DNA of 8,327 nucleotides from JBGPLH01 sp041486365 [NCBI: Thermodesulfobacteriota bacterium] (GCA_041486365.1 JBGPLH010000130.1:1-8327), one strand, 5' to 3'. Counted from the first letter of the stretch, positions 1 to 6,696 are shown. Made by a program: numbers and translations. The notes: a model not told the origin generated them from the sequence alone.

Positions 1-792
1 CCAGTCTTCGGTCGCGCCCTTCGTGAGCACCGCCCAGTAGTCGAAGTACGGCCACGCGAGGGCGGCGCCGAGCGCCATGAGCGGGACCGCTTGCAGGAGC
101 GCTCCGCGCTTCCATTCCCGCGCGGCGACGAGCATGGCCGCTGCCGCGGTGAAGCCGAAGAGCGCGGTGATCGGGTGGCAGATGAAGGCGATCACCATGA
201 TGGCGCCGTAGCTCGCGAGCGCGCCGGGCCCCTCCCCGTCGAGCCAGGCCCCCAGGCCCGCCAGCGCGTGGAGGCAGATCGCAAAGGCGAAGATGCCCAT
301 GTAGGAAAGGCTCACGAGGAGGAACTCGAGGTGGTACGCCGTGGCCTGCGCGTAGCCCTGCCCCCAGACGATGAGCATCGCCGCGAGGAGCGCCAGCGGC
401 AGCGCCGGGCTCTCGAACCGGCGCGAGGCGAAGCGCCGGATTCCCGTTACGAGCAGCAGGAAGTTCGCCAGCGCCGCGACGCCCATCACGGGGAAGACGG
501 CGAGGCCCGTCGCCCGCATGAAGAGGCCCCAGACGATCGTGTAGGGCGTGAAGCGGGGGCTCGTGTTCCCCGGGAGGGCGAGGAGCGGGTTTTGCGGATG
601 GAGTAGACGCGCCGAGAGCTCCCGCACCGTGGCGGCATACTCCCAGATGTCCGCATCCAGCGCGAAGGGACGGGTGAAGGCGAACAGGCAGACGAGGGGA
701 AGCAGGGCGAGGCAGGCTATCGCGTAGGCCTGATTCCAGTGGCCCGGATCCTCGCCGCCGCGGGGGATGCCCGGGCCCGGCGGCGCGATCAG
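1..792 (-). CDS. Polytopic membrane protein, possibly GT-C-like (partial)
   Basis: The frame is open from 792 to the left window edge, giving 264 codons; the C-terminus lies outside. No ATG, GTG or TTG occurs near the beginning. The best start is a CTG at 792-790, preceded by GAGGGG (804-799) at 6-nt spacing and overlapping the TGA of the upstream reductase as CTGA. Codon use and the protein are convincing: a first hydrophobic helix at about residues 22-39, then a loop with a DAD motif (46-48), HPQNPL (65-70) and SPRFTPY (78-84), then several more hydrophobic helices. An N-terminal helix followed by an acidic extracytoplasmic loop is the layout of GT-C glycosyltransferases and related polyprenyl-sugar enzymes, but I recognise no diagnostic motif, so the enzymatic role is only a guess. 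It is the third gene of a leftward operon. The main doubt is the start codon, since a CTG start is rare. Confidence 0.72.
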   Translation of the reverse strand, partial: MIAPPGPGIPRGGEDPGHWNQAYAIACLALLPLVCLFAFTRPFALDADIWEYAATVRELSARLLHPQNPLLALPGNTSPRFTPYTIVWGLFMRATGLAVFPVMGVAALANFLLLVTGIRRFASRRFESPALPLALLAAMLIVWGQGYAQATAYHLEFLLVSLSYMGIFAFAICLHALAGLGAWLDGEGPGALASYGAIMVIAFICHPITALFGFTAAAAMLVAAREWKRGALLQAVPLMALGAALAWPYFDYWAVLTKGATEDW

Positions 793-2015
793 AGAAGGCC
801 CCTCAGGGCGAAGTCCGCGTCTCCCAGCGCGGCCTTCCGGGCGGAAAGATCCTTCCGCTGTCGGATCAGCCGCTGGAGAACGGGGAAGTCCTTCGCGTTC
901 CCGTTGATGGCGAAGTAAGCGCGCAGACGGCCGTCCTTGAGATAGAGCTGGATGAAGGCGTTCTCCTCGAGGCTCCCCCGGATGATCGCCTCGTCGTACT
1001 CGCTCTCGTCCCCCGCGAACTCCAGGTGCAGGTCGAAGAGATCCGACCACACATAGGTGAGCAGATCGTAGGTCTGCTGTCCCCCGGCCATGTTCTGGCC
1101 CGCGATCTGCCCCGTGTGCTCCGCGTGTCCCCAGTGCTCCACGCGGCGGCGCCTTTCGAAGATCGGATCGGGATAGCTCACGACGTCGCCCGCCGCGTAG
1201 ATGTCCGGATGGGACGTTCGCATCCGATCGTCGACCACGATCCCGTTGTCCACCGCCAGCCCCGCTTCCCGGGCCAGCTCGACGTTCGGCACGATGCCCA
1301 CCCCGATGCAGACGAGGTCGCAGCGGATCTGCTTGCCGTTTCGCGTGGAGACCGAGTGGATCACCTCGTTCTCCTCGATCTCCGCGATGGCGTCGCCCGT
1401 GACGAAGGTGACCCCCTTTCCCTCGCAGTAGGCCTGCACGTGATCGGCGAGACGCACGTCGGTGAAGCGCGGCCAGATTCGCGCCTGGGTCTCGACCACC
1501 GTGACCTGGAGCCCACGCTGCGTGAGCGATGCCGCCAGCTCGAGCCCGATGAACCCGGCGCCGACGAGCAGGGCGCGCCTGCCGGGCTCTGCCTCGGCGG
1601 CAATCGCGGTGGCGTCGTCCAGCGTGCGGAGGGTGTGCACGCCCGGGAAAGCGACGCCCGGGAGATCGAGGCGGACGGGACGCCCGCCCGTGGCGATCAG
1701 GGCCTTCTGAAAGGAAATCGTCTCGCCGTCGGCGAGCGTCGCGATCTTCGCCGTCGGGTCGAGGGCCTGCACCCGCGCGCCGAGGGCGAGATCGATCCGC
1801 TGCTCGCGGTAGAACGATTCGGGTTCGCAGGCGAGCTCCTCGCGGGTCTTCTCGCCCCGCAGGAACTCCTTCGAGAGCGGCGGCCGGTCGTAGGGGAGGT
1901 GCCGCTCCTCGCCGGCCAGCAGGATCGATCCCTCCGGATCGCCGTCCCGGATTTCCTTCGCGGCCCGGCTCGACGCCAGCCCTCCTCCGATGAGCAGGTA
2001 CTTGGTGGATCTCAT
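789..2015 (-). CDS. FAD-dependent NAD(P)H oxidoreductase, ferredoxin/rubredoxin reductase type
   Basis: A 408-residue flavoprotein expected to move electrons from NAD(P)H through FAD to a small carrier such as a ferredoxin or rubredoxin. It has an N-terminal FAD-binding loop (IGGGLASS, 9-16), the PYDRPPLSK segment (41-49), ATGG (108-111), an NAD(P)-binding GAGFIG (152-157) and the second FAD motif AAGD (274-277), followed by a C-terminal reductase domain. There is no redox-active CxxxxC, so it is not a disulfide reductase. E175 at the end of the second strand of the nucleotide fold suggests NADH rather than NADPH. The third Gly of the N-terminal GxGxxG is Ser15. The ATG at 2015 is chosen for its GGGAGG (2026-2021) at 5-nt spacing and because the family begins here; the same frame stays open upstream to 3236 but is antisense-like noise. 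Its ATG overlaps the glycosyltransferase stop as ATGA and its stop overlaps the next start. No carrier protein gene is visible nearby. Confidence 0.93.
   Translation of the reverse strand: MRSTKYLLIGGGLASSRAAKEIRDGDPEGSILLAGEERHLPYDRPPLSKEFLRGEKTREELACEPESFYREQRIDLALGARVQALDPTAKIATLADGETISFQKALIATGGRPVRLDLPGVAFPGVHTLRTLDDATAIAAEAEPGRRALLVGAGFIGLELAASLTQRGLQVTVVETQARIWPRFTDVRLADHVQAYCEGKGVTFVTGDAIAEIEENEVIHSVSTRNGKQIRCDLVCIGVGIVPNVELAREAGLAVDNGIVVDDRMRTSHPDIYAAGDVVSYPDPIFERRRRVEHWGHAEHTGQIAGQNMAGGQQTYDLLTYVWSDLFDLHLEFAGDESEYDEAIIRGSLEENAFIQLYLKDGRLRAYFAINGNAKDFPVLQRLIRQRKDLSARKAALGDADFALRGLL
799..804 (-). promoter_or_regulatory. Ribosome binding site supporting a CTG start
   Basis: GAGGGG on the minus strand lies 6 nt upstream of the CTG at 792-790, inside the last codons of the flavin reductase gene. 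It is the only Shine-Dalgarno-like sequence close to the start of the leftmost frame. It favours a CTG start coupled to termination of the reductase. Confidence 0.5.
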
Positions 2016-3667
2016 GGGGGCCTCCCGGGAGAAGAGCCGGATCGCCGGGGCAACGAAGCGGACGTCGCTCTGCTTACCGGGTATAGCCGAGCCGGCTCCT
2101 TTTCTCCAGCCTCCGGATCTTCGCGAAGCAGCAGGGTGGCGCGCAGCGGCTGCGACCAGCGGCCGGGGACGGGCGCCGCGAGATCCATCCGAAGGTCGGG
2201 CCGGAACCTCATGGCGTGCAGCGCCCGGAGGAGCTCCTCGCCTCCGGGCTCGCGAAGGTCCTCGATGAGCCAGATCCGCCCGCCCGTCGCGCGGTCCGCC
2301 GCGGCGCGGGCAACCCGCGGGACTTCGGCGCGCAGGCCCCGCGGATCCCGCAGCCCCTCCAGATCGACCCACCCCGCGTGCCGCGCGGTGGAGGCCGGGA
2401 GGGTCACGAAGGCCGGATCCCAGCCCTGCAGGAGGAGCGCGTAGCGCACGGCGGGCATGCCGAAGCCCGTGAAGAGGAGCACGTCCCCGGTGCGGAGGGA
2501 CGGGAGCAGGCGCGTCGCGACGCCCCGGGTGACCGACTGCTCCTCGGGCGCGGGCCGGTAGGTGGGCGCCAGCGAGATCGCCGCGAGGACGGCGGCTGCC
2601 GCGGCCATCGACACGCGCGGCGCGGGCCTCGCGCGCGCGAGCCCGATGCCCGCGAGGATGGCGAATCCCGGAAGGGCGAGGAGATCGTAGCGCCCGAGGA
2701 GATAGACGGGCCGCGCCAGGGAGATCCCCCAGAGAAGGCCGAGCGGCACGACGAGGAACGCGAGTCCGGCGCGGGCCACGCGCCGCTCGATCCCCGACGC
2801 GCGCCGGCAGGCCATGACGCCGGGAATCAGCAGGGCGGCGAGCAGGAGATAGGGCGCGGGCCGCCAGGGAGGCGGCGCCATGCGGAAGTTCGGATAGGGC
2901 GGATAGAGCGCCCCGGGCATGAACAGCTCGAGCGATCGCGGGAGCGCGAGCGCCGGAGGGATCGCGCGCCAGATCCGATCGACGTGACCCGTCGCCGGAA
3001 GCCGTGCCTGATCGATCATCCAGGGCGCGAGCGGGAGCGCGAGCGCGCCGGCGGCGAGCGTGGCGAGGAGCGCCTTCCCCGCCGCGCGGCGCCCCCAGGC
3101 GAGCGCCGCGACGGGAGCGGCGGCGAGCGCGAGGACGGCGAGGTAGTGCGTCCAGATCGACGCGGCGCCGAGGATCACGGTTCCCGTCCAGGCCCGCGCG
3201 CGCCTCTCGTCCTCGTCGAGGGCGCGCAGCAGGCACGCGATGGTGCCCGAGAGGAGGAGCACCAGCATCGGGTACATCCGCGCCTCGCGGGAGTAGTGGA
3301 CGAACAGCGGCGTCCCGGCGACGATGAGCCCGGCGCCGACGCCTGCCCCGCGGGAAACGCGCCGGGCGGCGGCGAAGACCGCGCCGGCGGCCAGGGTCCC
3401 CGCGATCACGGAGAACAGGCGCAGGCTCCCCTCGCCGTGGCCGAGGAACGCGGCCCAGAGGTGAATCGCGAGGTAGTAAAGGGGAGGAGTCACCTCCGCG
3501 CGGACGGCTTGCAGGAGGTGCGCCCGATCGGCGAAGGTCTCCAGGCCCGTGTAGGCCTCGTTGAACCAGAAGGGCGTGGCGAGGAGGCGCGGCAGGCGCA
3601 GCGCGAGCGCCACGCCCAGGACGAGAAGGAGCGCGCCCGCGTCACGTCGATTCGAGGAGGCCGTCAT
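2012..3667 (-). CDS. GT39/PMT_2-like GT-C membrane glycosyltransferase family protein
   Basis: A 551-residue membrane protein of the dolichyl-phosphate-mannose/ArnT-like family, which uses polyprenyl-phosphate sugars to glycosylate lipids or proteins on the outer face of the membrane. The order is typical: a first helix (about 12-29), the first outer loop with FWFNEAYT (33-40), TPPLYY (60-65), a helix after RLFSVI, YSREARMYP (125-133), then many hydrophobic helices to about residue 370, and a soluble C-terminal domain. The canonical loop motif is DE; here it reads N36-E37, so the usual first acidic residue is missing. The last ~25 residues are rich in Ser, Arg and Pro and look like run-on sequence. 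The start at 3667 is the furthest possible and gives a complete first helix, but only a weak ribosome binding site precedes it. The ATG shares its CATG with the divergent GFA gene. It is the first gene of the leftward operon. Confidence 0.88.
   Translation of the reverse strand: MTASSNRRDAGALLLVLGVALALRLPRLLATPFWFNEAYTGLETFADRAHLLQAVRAEVTPPLYYLAIHLWAAFLGHGEGSLRLFSVIAGTLAAGAVFAAARRVSRGAGVGAGLIVAGTPLFVHYSREARMYPMLVLLLSGTIACLLRALDEDERRARAWTGTVILGAASIWTHYLAVLALAAAPVAALAWGRRAAGKALLATLAAGALALPLAPWMIDQARLPATGHVDRIWRAIPPALALPRSLELFMPGALYPPYPNFRMAPPPWRPAPYLLLAALLIPGVMACRRASGIERRVARAGLAFLVVPLGLLWGISLARPVYLLGRYDLLALPGFAILAGIGLARARPAPRVSMAAAAAVLAAISLAPTYRPAPEEQSVTRGVATRLLPSLRTGDVLLFTGFGMPAVRYALLLQGWDPAFVTLPASTARHAGWVDLEGLRDPRGLRAEVPRVARAAADRATGGRIWLIEDLREPGGEELLRALHAMRFRPDLRMDLAAPVPGRWSQPLRATLLLREDPEAGEKEPARLYPVSRATSASLPRRSGSSPGRPP
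2021..2026 (-). promoter_or_regulatory. Ribosome binding site fixing the reductase start
   Basis: GGGAGG on the minus strand lies 5 nt before the ATG at 2015-2013. It sits in the palindrome CTCCCGGGAG (2022-2031), which could partly hide the site until ribosomes finish the upstream gene, consistent with coupled translation. The site decides the start against the much longer open frame. Confidence 0.65.
3654..3660 (+). promoter_or_regulatory. Ribosome binding site of the GFA-family gene
   Basis: GAGGAGG lies 5 nt upstream of the ATG at 3666 and selects this start over an upstream in-frame start at 3561. The site is inside codons 3-5 of the divergent glycosyltransferase gene, so the same bases serve as coding sequence on the other strand. 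Confidence 0.75.
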
Positions 3668-4244
3668 GAAGCTCGAGGGTTCCTGCCAGTGCGGGAAGGT
3701 GCGCTTCCGCGTGGACTCGGAGACGCCCTATCCCTTCATGCTCTGCTACTGCTCGATCTGCCGGAAGACGACGGGCGCCGTGACCTGCAACATCATGGGC
3801 AAACGCGAGACGCTCAGGGTTACCGGCTCGAAGCACCTGAAATGCCATCACGCTGTGTTCCGGCGCAAGGGGAAACGCCCGGTGCGCAGCGAGGGGGAGC
3901 GCTGGTTCTGCGGCTCCTGCGGCAGCCACTTGTACGTCATGGATGCCCACTGGCCCGAGGGCGTCTGGCCCAACGCGGGCGCCATCGACACGCCGCTCCC
4001 GGTTCCTTCGAGCCGCGTGCATCTCATGCTCCGCTACAAACCCGCCTGGGTGCCGGTCGCGGGGCGGGGTCCGCGGTTCCCCGGGTACCCGGACGTGTCG
4101 ATCGCGGGGTGGCACGAGCAGCACCGGCTCACGGGGAGCCGAACGCCTCCCGGTGCAGCCCGATCTGCGCAATCTTCTCCTCGAAGGGCGACCAGTCGTC
4201 CCGCTCCGCGATCGCCTTCCAGATCGCCTCGACCTCCTGGATGA
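3666..4244 (+). CDS. GFA (CENP-V/glutathione-dependent formaldehyde-activating) family zinc protein
   Basis: A 192-residue protein with the full GFA zinc-ligand set: SCQCGKV (C7, C9), LCYCSICRKTTG (C27, C29, C32) and FCGSCGSHLY (C82, C85). Family members bind two zinc ions; the founding member was reported to speed up formaldehyde-glutathione adduct formation, but most homologues have no proven substrate and I assign none here. The start at 3666 follows a strong GAGGAGG and puts the first Cys motif near the N-terminus as usual. The conserved part ends at about residue 157 (IAGWHEQHRL). The last ~35 residues are Arg/Ser/Pro-rich and encoded over the 3' end of the convergent selO gene, so they look like an extension created by loss of the ancestral stop. 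There is no intergenic space on either side: the start interlocks with the divergent glycosyltransferase and the end overlaps selO by 116 bp. No formaldehyde-detoxification gene is adjacent. Confidence 0.9.
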   Translation: MKLEGSCQCGKVRFRVDSETPYPFMLCYCSICRKTTGAVTCNIMGKRETLRVTGSKHLKCHHAVFRRKGKRPVRSEGERWFCGSCGSHLYVMDAHWPEGVWPNAGAIDTPLPVPSSRVHLMLRYKPAWVPVAGRGPRFPGYPDVSIAGWHEQHRLTGSRTPPGAARSAQSSPRRATSRPAPRSPSRSPRPPG

Positions 4245-5544
4245 GGAGCGTGCAGGGCCCCGGCCGGTGGAAGTATTCGGCCTGCAACCGCTCCGGGTGC
4301 GACGGTACGTGGGCGTCCAGCCCCTTGCGAAGCGCCTCGAAGGCCGCGCCCGCGTAGCACGGAGCGGCCTCGCCCGAGAGCGCCCTCCCCTCGCTCGCCA
4401 CGCCGCCGTGCCAGTCGAAGAAGAACCGATCGAGTCCCACCTGGCTCTCCGCCAGGAACCGGTAGCACGATTCGAAGAGCGCCGCGTCCCCCTCGAAGGT
4501 GCGCGGCGCGAGTCCCATGCGCGCGAGGAACTTCTCGCGAAGCGCCTCCCGATAGTCCCGCTCGAAGCCATCGAGCGCCCCTTCGAGATCGCTCCCTGAC
4601 GCGAGCGGGCCAAGCGCCGCCGCAAGCTGCCCCAGGTTCCAGAGGACGGCGTCGGGCTGGCGGCCGAAGGCGTACAGCCCGCCGTGATCGAAGTAGGCGG
4701 CGACGAACGCGGGATCGAACGTGGGCAGGAACCGGTACGGCCCGTAGTCGAAACTCTCGCCCGTGATGTTCATGTTGTCGGTGTTGAGCACGCCGTGCAC
4801 GAAACCCGCCACGAACCACGAGGCGCACAGGCGGGCGCTCCGGCGGCAGACGTGGCGCAGGAAGGCGGCGGGCCGGTCGGCCGCGCGCGCGATCTCCGGA
4901 AAGTAGCTCTCCACCGCGTGATCGAGCAGCGCGCGGAGCGCCTTCGCGTCGCCGTGGTATGCGTGCCGCTGGAACGTGCCGAAGCGGATGTGCGAATGCC
5001 CGAGCCGGACGAGTACGGACGAGCGCGTGGGCGAGGGTTCGTCGTTGCGCTGGAGTGGCTCTCCCGTCTCGTAGAGACTGAACGCCTTCGACGTGTCCAC
5101 CCCGAGCGCCTCGAGCATCTCGGCCGCGAGCACTTCCCGCAGGCCGCCCTTCAGCGTGAGGCGCCCGTCGCCGCCGCGCGACCAGGGCGTCCGGCCGCTC
5201 CCCTTCGTGCCGAGATCGAGGAGCCGACCGTCGACCGGGTCGCGGACCTGCGCGAAGAGGAACGCCCGCCCGTCTCCCAGGTTCGGGTTGTAGGACATGA
5301 ACTGGTGCCCGTGGTATCGCAGCGCAAGCGGCCGATGGAGGTTTCCCGGCAATGGCTCGAACCGCGCGAAGTGCGCCTCCCACTCGGACGCGTCCAGCTC
5401 GCCGAGCCCCAGGCGCGCCGCCCAGCGCTGGTTGCGGTAGCGGAGGATGTGCTTCGGGAAGCGCGCGGGCTCGACGGCGTCGTGGTGATCGGGTCCGAGG
5501 GCCTCGAACCGGGACGCAGGCTGGTAGTGCAAGGAGACGGGCAT
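4129..5544 (-). CDS. selO: Protein adenylyltransferase SelO (YdiU/UPF0061 family)
   Basis: A 471-residue SelO pseudokinase, close to the usual bacterial length (E. coli YdiU is 478). These enzymes bind ATP in a flipped orientation and transfer AMP to Ser, Thr or Tyr of proteins, with a role in the redox stress response. Diagnostic segments are YHGHQF (77-82), NLGDGRAFL (88-96), LGTKGSGRTPWSRGGDGR (111-128, with ATP-contacting K114), SHIRFGTF (184-191), HGVLNTDNMNI (250-260, with D256 and N257) and FDYGP (265-269, with metal-binding D266). All key catalytic residues are present. Unlike E. coli SelO, the C-terminus (EAFGSP) has no Cys or selenocysteine, so the reported C-terminal disulfide switch is absent. 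The ATG at 5544 gives the family's usual N-terminus, but the nearest Shine-Dalgarno-like GGAG (5560-5557) is 12 nt away. It is convergent with the GFA gene (116-bp overlap) and divergent from the aldo/keto reductase. Confidence 0.96.
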   Translation of the reverse strand: MPVSLHYQPASRFEALGPDHHDAVEPARFPKHILRYRNQRWAARLGLGELDASEWEAHFARFEPLPGNLHRPLALRYHGHQFMSYNPNLGDGRAFLFAQVRDPVDGRLLDLGTKGSGRTPWSRGGDGRLTLKGGLREVLAAEMLEALGVDTSKAFSLYETGEPLQRNDEPSPTRSSVLVRLGHSHIRFGTFQRHAYHGDAKALRALLDHAVESYFPEIARAADRPAAFLRHVCRRSARLCASWFVAGFVHGVLNTDNMNITGESFDYGPYRFLPTFDPAFVAAYFDHGGLYAFGRQPDAVLWNLGQLAAALGPLASGSDLEGALDGFERDYREALREKFLARMGLAPRTFEGDAALFESCYRFLAESQVGLDRFFFDWHGGVASEGRALSGEAAPCYAGAAFEALRKGLDAHVPSHPERLQAEYFHRPGPCTLLIQEVEAIWKAIAERDDWSPFEEKIAQIGLHREAFGSP

Positions 5545-5580
5545 GGCGATCGTCGGCTCCGGAGGGCGGTAGGGAGGACC

Positions 5581-5599
5581 GCGCCGAGTCTAGCGGCGC
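5581..5599. repeat. Inverted repeat around the selO -10 box
   Basis: GCGCCG (5581-5586) and CGGCGC (5594-5599) are perfect reverse complements separated by 7 bases. The 7-base centre contains the proposed -10 hexamer of the selO promoter. This could be an operator or an early-transcript hairpin, or a coincidence in GC-rich DNA. Confidence 0.4.
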
Positions 5600-5615
5600 C
5601 CCGACCGGGGGTCAA
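5587..5615 (-). promoter_or_regulatory. Probable sigma-70-type promoter of selO
   Basis: On the minus strand, TTGACC (5615-5610; 5 of 6 matches to consensus) is followed after exactly 17 bp by TAGACT (5592-5587; 4 of 6 matches). Transcription would start near 5580 and leave a ~35-nt leader before the ATG at 5544. The -10 box lies in the loop of the inverted repeat at 5581-5599. Confidence 0.5.
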
Positions 5616-5643
5616 AACGCGCTCGCCCTGGGCCGGGGCGCGC

Positions 5644-5649
5644 TATGAT
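5644..5649 (+). promoter_or_regulatory. Possible -10 element for the aldo/keto reductase
   Basis: TATGAT matches the -10 consensus at 5 of 6 positions and lies 54 bp before the ATG at 5703, on the correct strand. No -35 is found at 16-18 bp spacing (the 17-bp position reads GCTCGC), so the promoter would need an activator or another sigma factor. The 158-bp gap between selO and this gene holds nothing else that I can support. Confidence 0.3.
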
Positions 5650-5702
5650 GCGGCCGTCGCCCGGTGGCGCGTGCCCCAGGCGCCGTCGCACCCCGAGGAG
5701 CC

Positions 5703-6692
5703 ATGCAAATCGATCGCCGATCCTTTCTGCACTCGCTTCTCGCGCTCTCCGCGGGGCTCCTGGCGCCCGGCCCGGCATCGGGTGCGGCGACGAAGCCCGC
5801 AGGCGATCGTCTCGGCGATCTCTTGCCGCGGCGCCCGCTCGGCGCGACGGGCGAATCCGTGACGATGCTCGGCGCCGGGGGCTGGCACATCGGCGAGATG
5901 CGCGAGCGGGACGCGCAGGCGGCCATCGAGGTCGCGCTCGAGGGCGGGGTGCGCTTCTTCGACACGGCGCAGTCCTACCAGGACGGCGGCAGCGAGGAGC
6001 GGTACGGCCGCCTTCTCGTCCCGAAGCACCGGGACGCGATCTTCCTCATGACGAAAACGACGGCGCGGACGAAGGCGGACGCGCGGGCACACCTGGAGGT
6101 ATCGCTCCGGAGGCTCCGGACCGATCACCTCGACCTCTGGCAGATCCACGCGATCAACAGCCCGGCCGACGTGGACGAGCGCCTCGAGGGGGGCGTGCTC
6201 GACGCGCTTCTCGACGCGAAGAAGACGGGGAAGGCGCGGCACATCGGCTTCACCGGCCACCACCAGCCGGAGGCGCACCGGCGCATGCTGGAGCGAACGG
6301 GCGTGCTCGAGACCTGCCAGATGCCGGTGAACGTGCTCGATCCCGGGTACCACTCCTTCATCGCCGGGGTGATGCCCGAGCTGGTCCGCCGCCGTGTCGG
6401 CGTGATCGCCATGAAGACCCTGGCCAACGGCGGCCTCTTCGGCGCGCCGGACAACCGCCCCCCCACGCTGCCGATCACGATCCCCGAGCGGCTGTCGCTG
6501 GCCGAATCGCTCCACTTCGTGTGGTCGCTTCCCGTGAGCGTGCTCGTGACGGGCGCGAACGACCCGGGGCAGATGAAGGAGAAGGTGGCGATCGCGCGAT
6601 CCTTCATGAAGATGGACGAAGCCGCCCGCAGGGCGCTCGTCGCGCGCGTGGCCGATCTGGCGGGGCCGGAGCTCGAGTACTACAAGGCTTGA
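5703..6692 (+). CDS. Tat-exported aldo/keto reductase
   Basis: A 329-residue protein of the aldo/keto reductase superfamily, which reduces aldehydes and ketones with NAD(P)H in a TIM barrel. All four catalytic residues are visible: D87 in FFDTAQSY, Y92, K118 in LMTKTT and H149 in LWQIHA. The N-terminus is a twin-arginine signal: DRRSFL (4-9), a hydrophobic stretch to about residue 21, and a likely cleavage region near PASGA (24-28). The mature enzyme would therefore fold with its cofactor in the cytoplasm and be exported. The ATG at 5703 is chosen because GAGGAG stands just before it and the signal peptide begins there; a GTG at 5664 would add 13 residues ahead of the signal. No C-terminal CxxxC iron-sulfur motif is present. 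The substrate is unknown. It is divergent from selO and followed by a hairpin, so it is probably a single-gene unit. Confidence 0.93.
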   Translation: MQIDRRSFLHSLLALSAGLLAPGPASGAATKPAGDRLGDLLPRRPLGATGESVTMLGAGGWHIGEMRERDAQAAIEVALEGGVRFFDTAQSYQDGGSEERYGRLLVPKHRDAIFLMTKTTARTKADARAHLEVSLRRLRTDHLDLWQIHAINSPADVDERLEGGVLDALLDAKKTGKARHIGFTGHHQPEAHRRMLERTGVLETCQMPVNVLDPGYHSFIAGVMPELVRRRVGVIAMKTLANGGLFGAPDNRPPTLPITIPERLSLAESLHFVWSLPVSVLVTGANDPGQMKEKVAIARSFMKMDEAARRALVARVADLAGPELEYYKA

Positions 6693-6696
6693 ACCG

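Noticed and set aside
91-606. Plus-strand open frame of 171 codons
   Set aside because: Antisense to the leftmost membrane protein; highly charged, repetitive composition and no ribosome binding site.
1026-2444. Plus-strand open frame of 472 codons
   Set aside because: Antisense to the flavin reductase; no recognisable motif and a composition typical of shadow frames.
2016-3236. N-terminal ~400-codon extension of the flavin reductase frame
   Set aside because: It lies in a different frame of the same strand over the glycosyltransferase gene and encodes only Arg/Ala/Pro-rich sequence. The family's usual start and a good ribosome binding site are at 2015.
2216-4357. Plus-strand open frame of 713 codons
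   Set aside because: Antisense to the glycosyltransferase and crossing the GFA gene; the product is rich in Arg, Glu, Gly and Pro with no domain. It is an artefact of high GC.
4034-5383. Minus-strand open frame of 449 codons within selO
   Set aside because: It is a different frame of the selO gene with Arg/Ala/Gly-rich product; the selO frame carries all family motifs.
5602-5613. Short palindrome GACCGGGGGTC as a possible terminator
   Set aside because: Only a few base pairs with a tiny loop, no T-run, and it overlaps the proposed selO -35 box.
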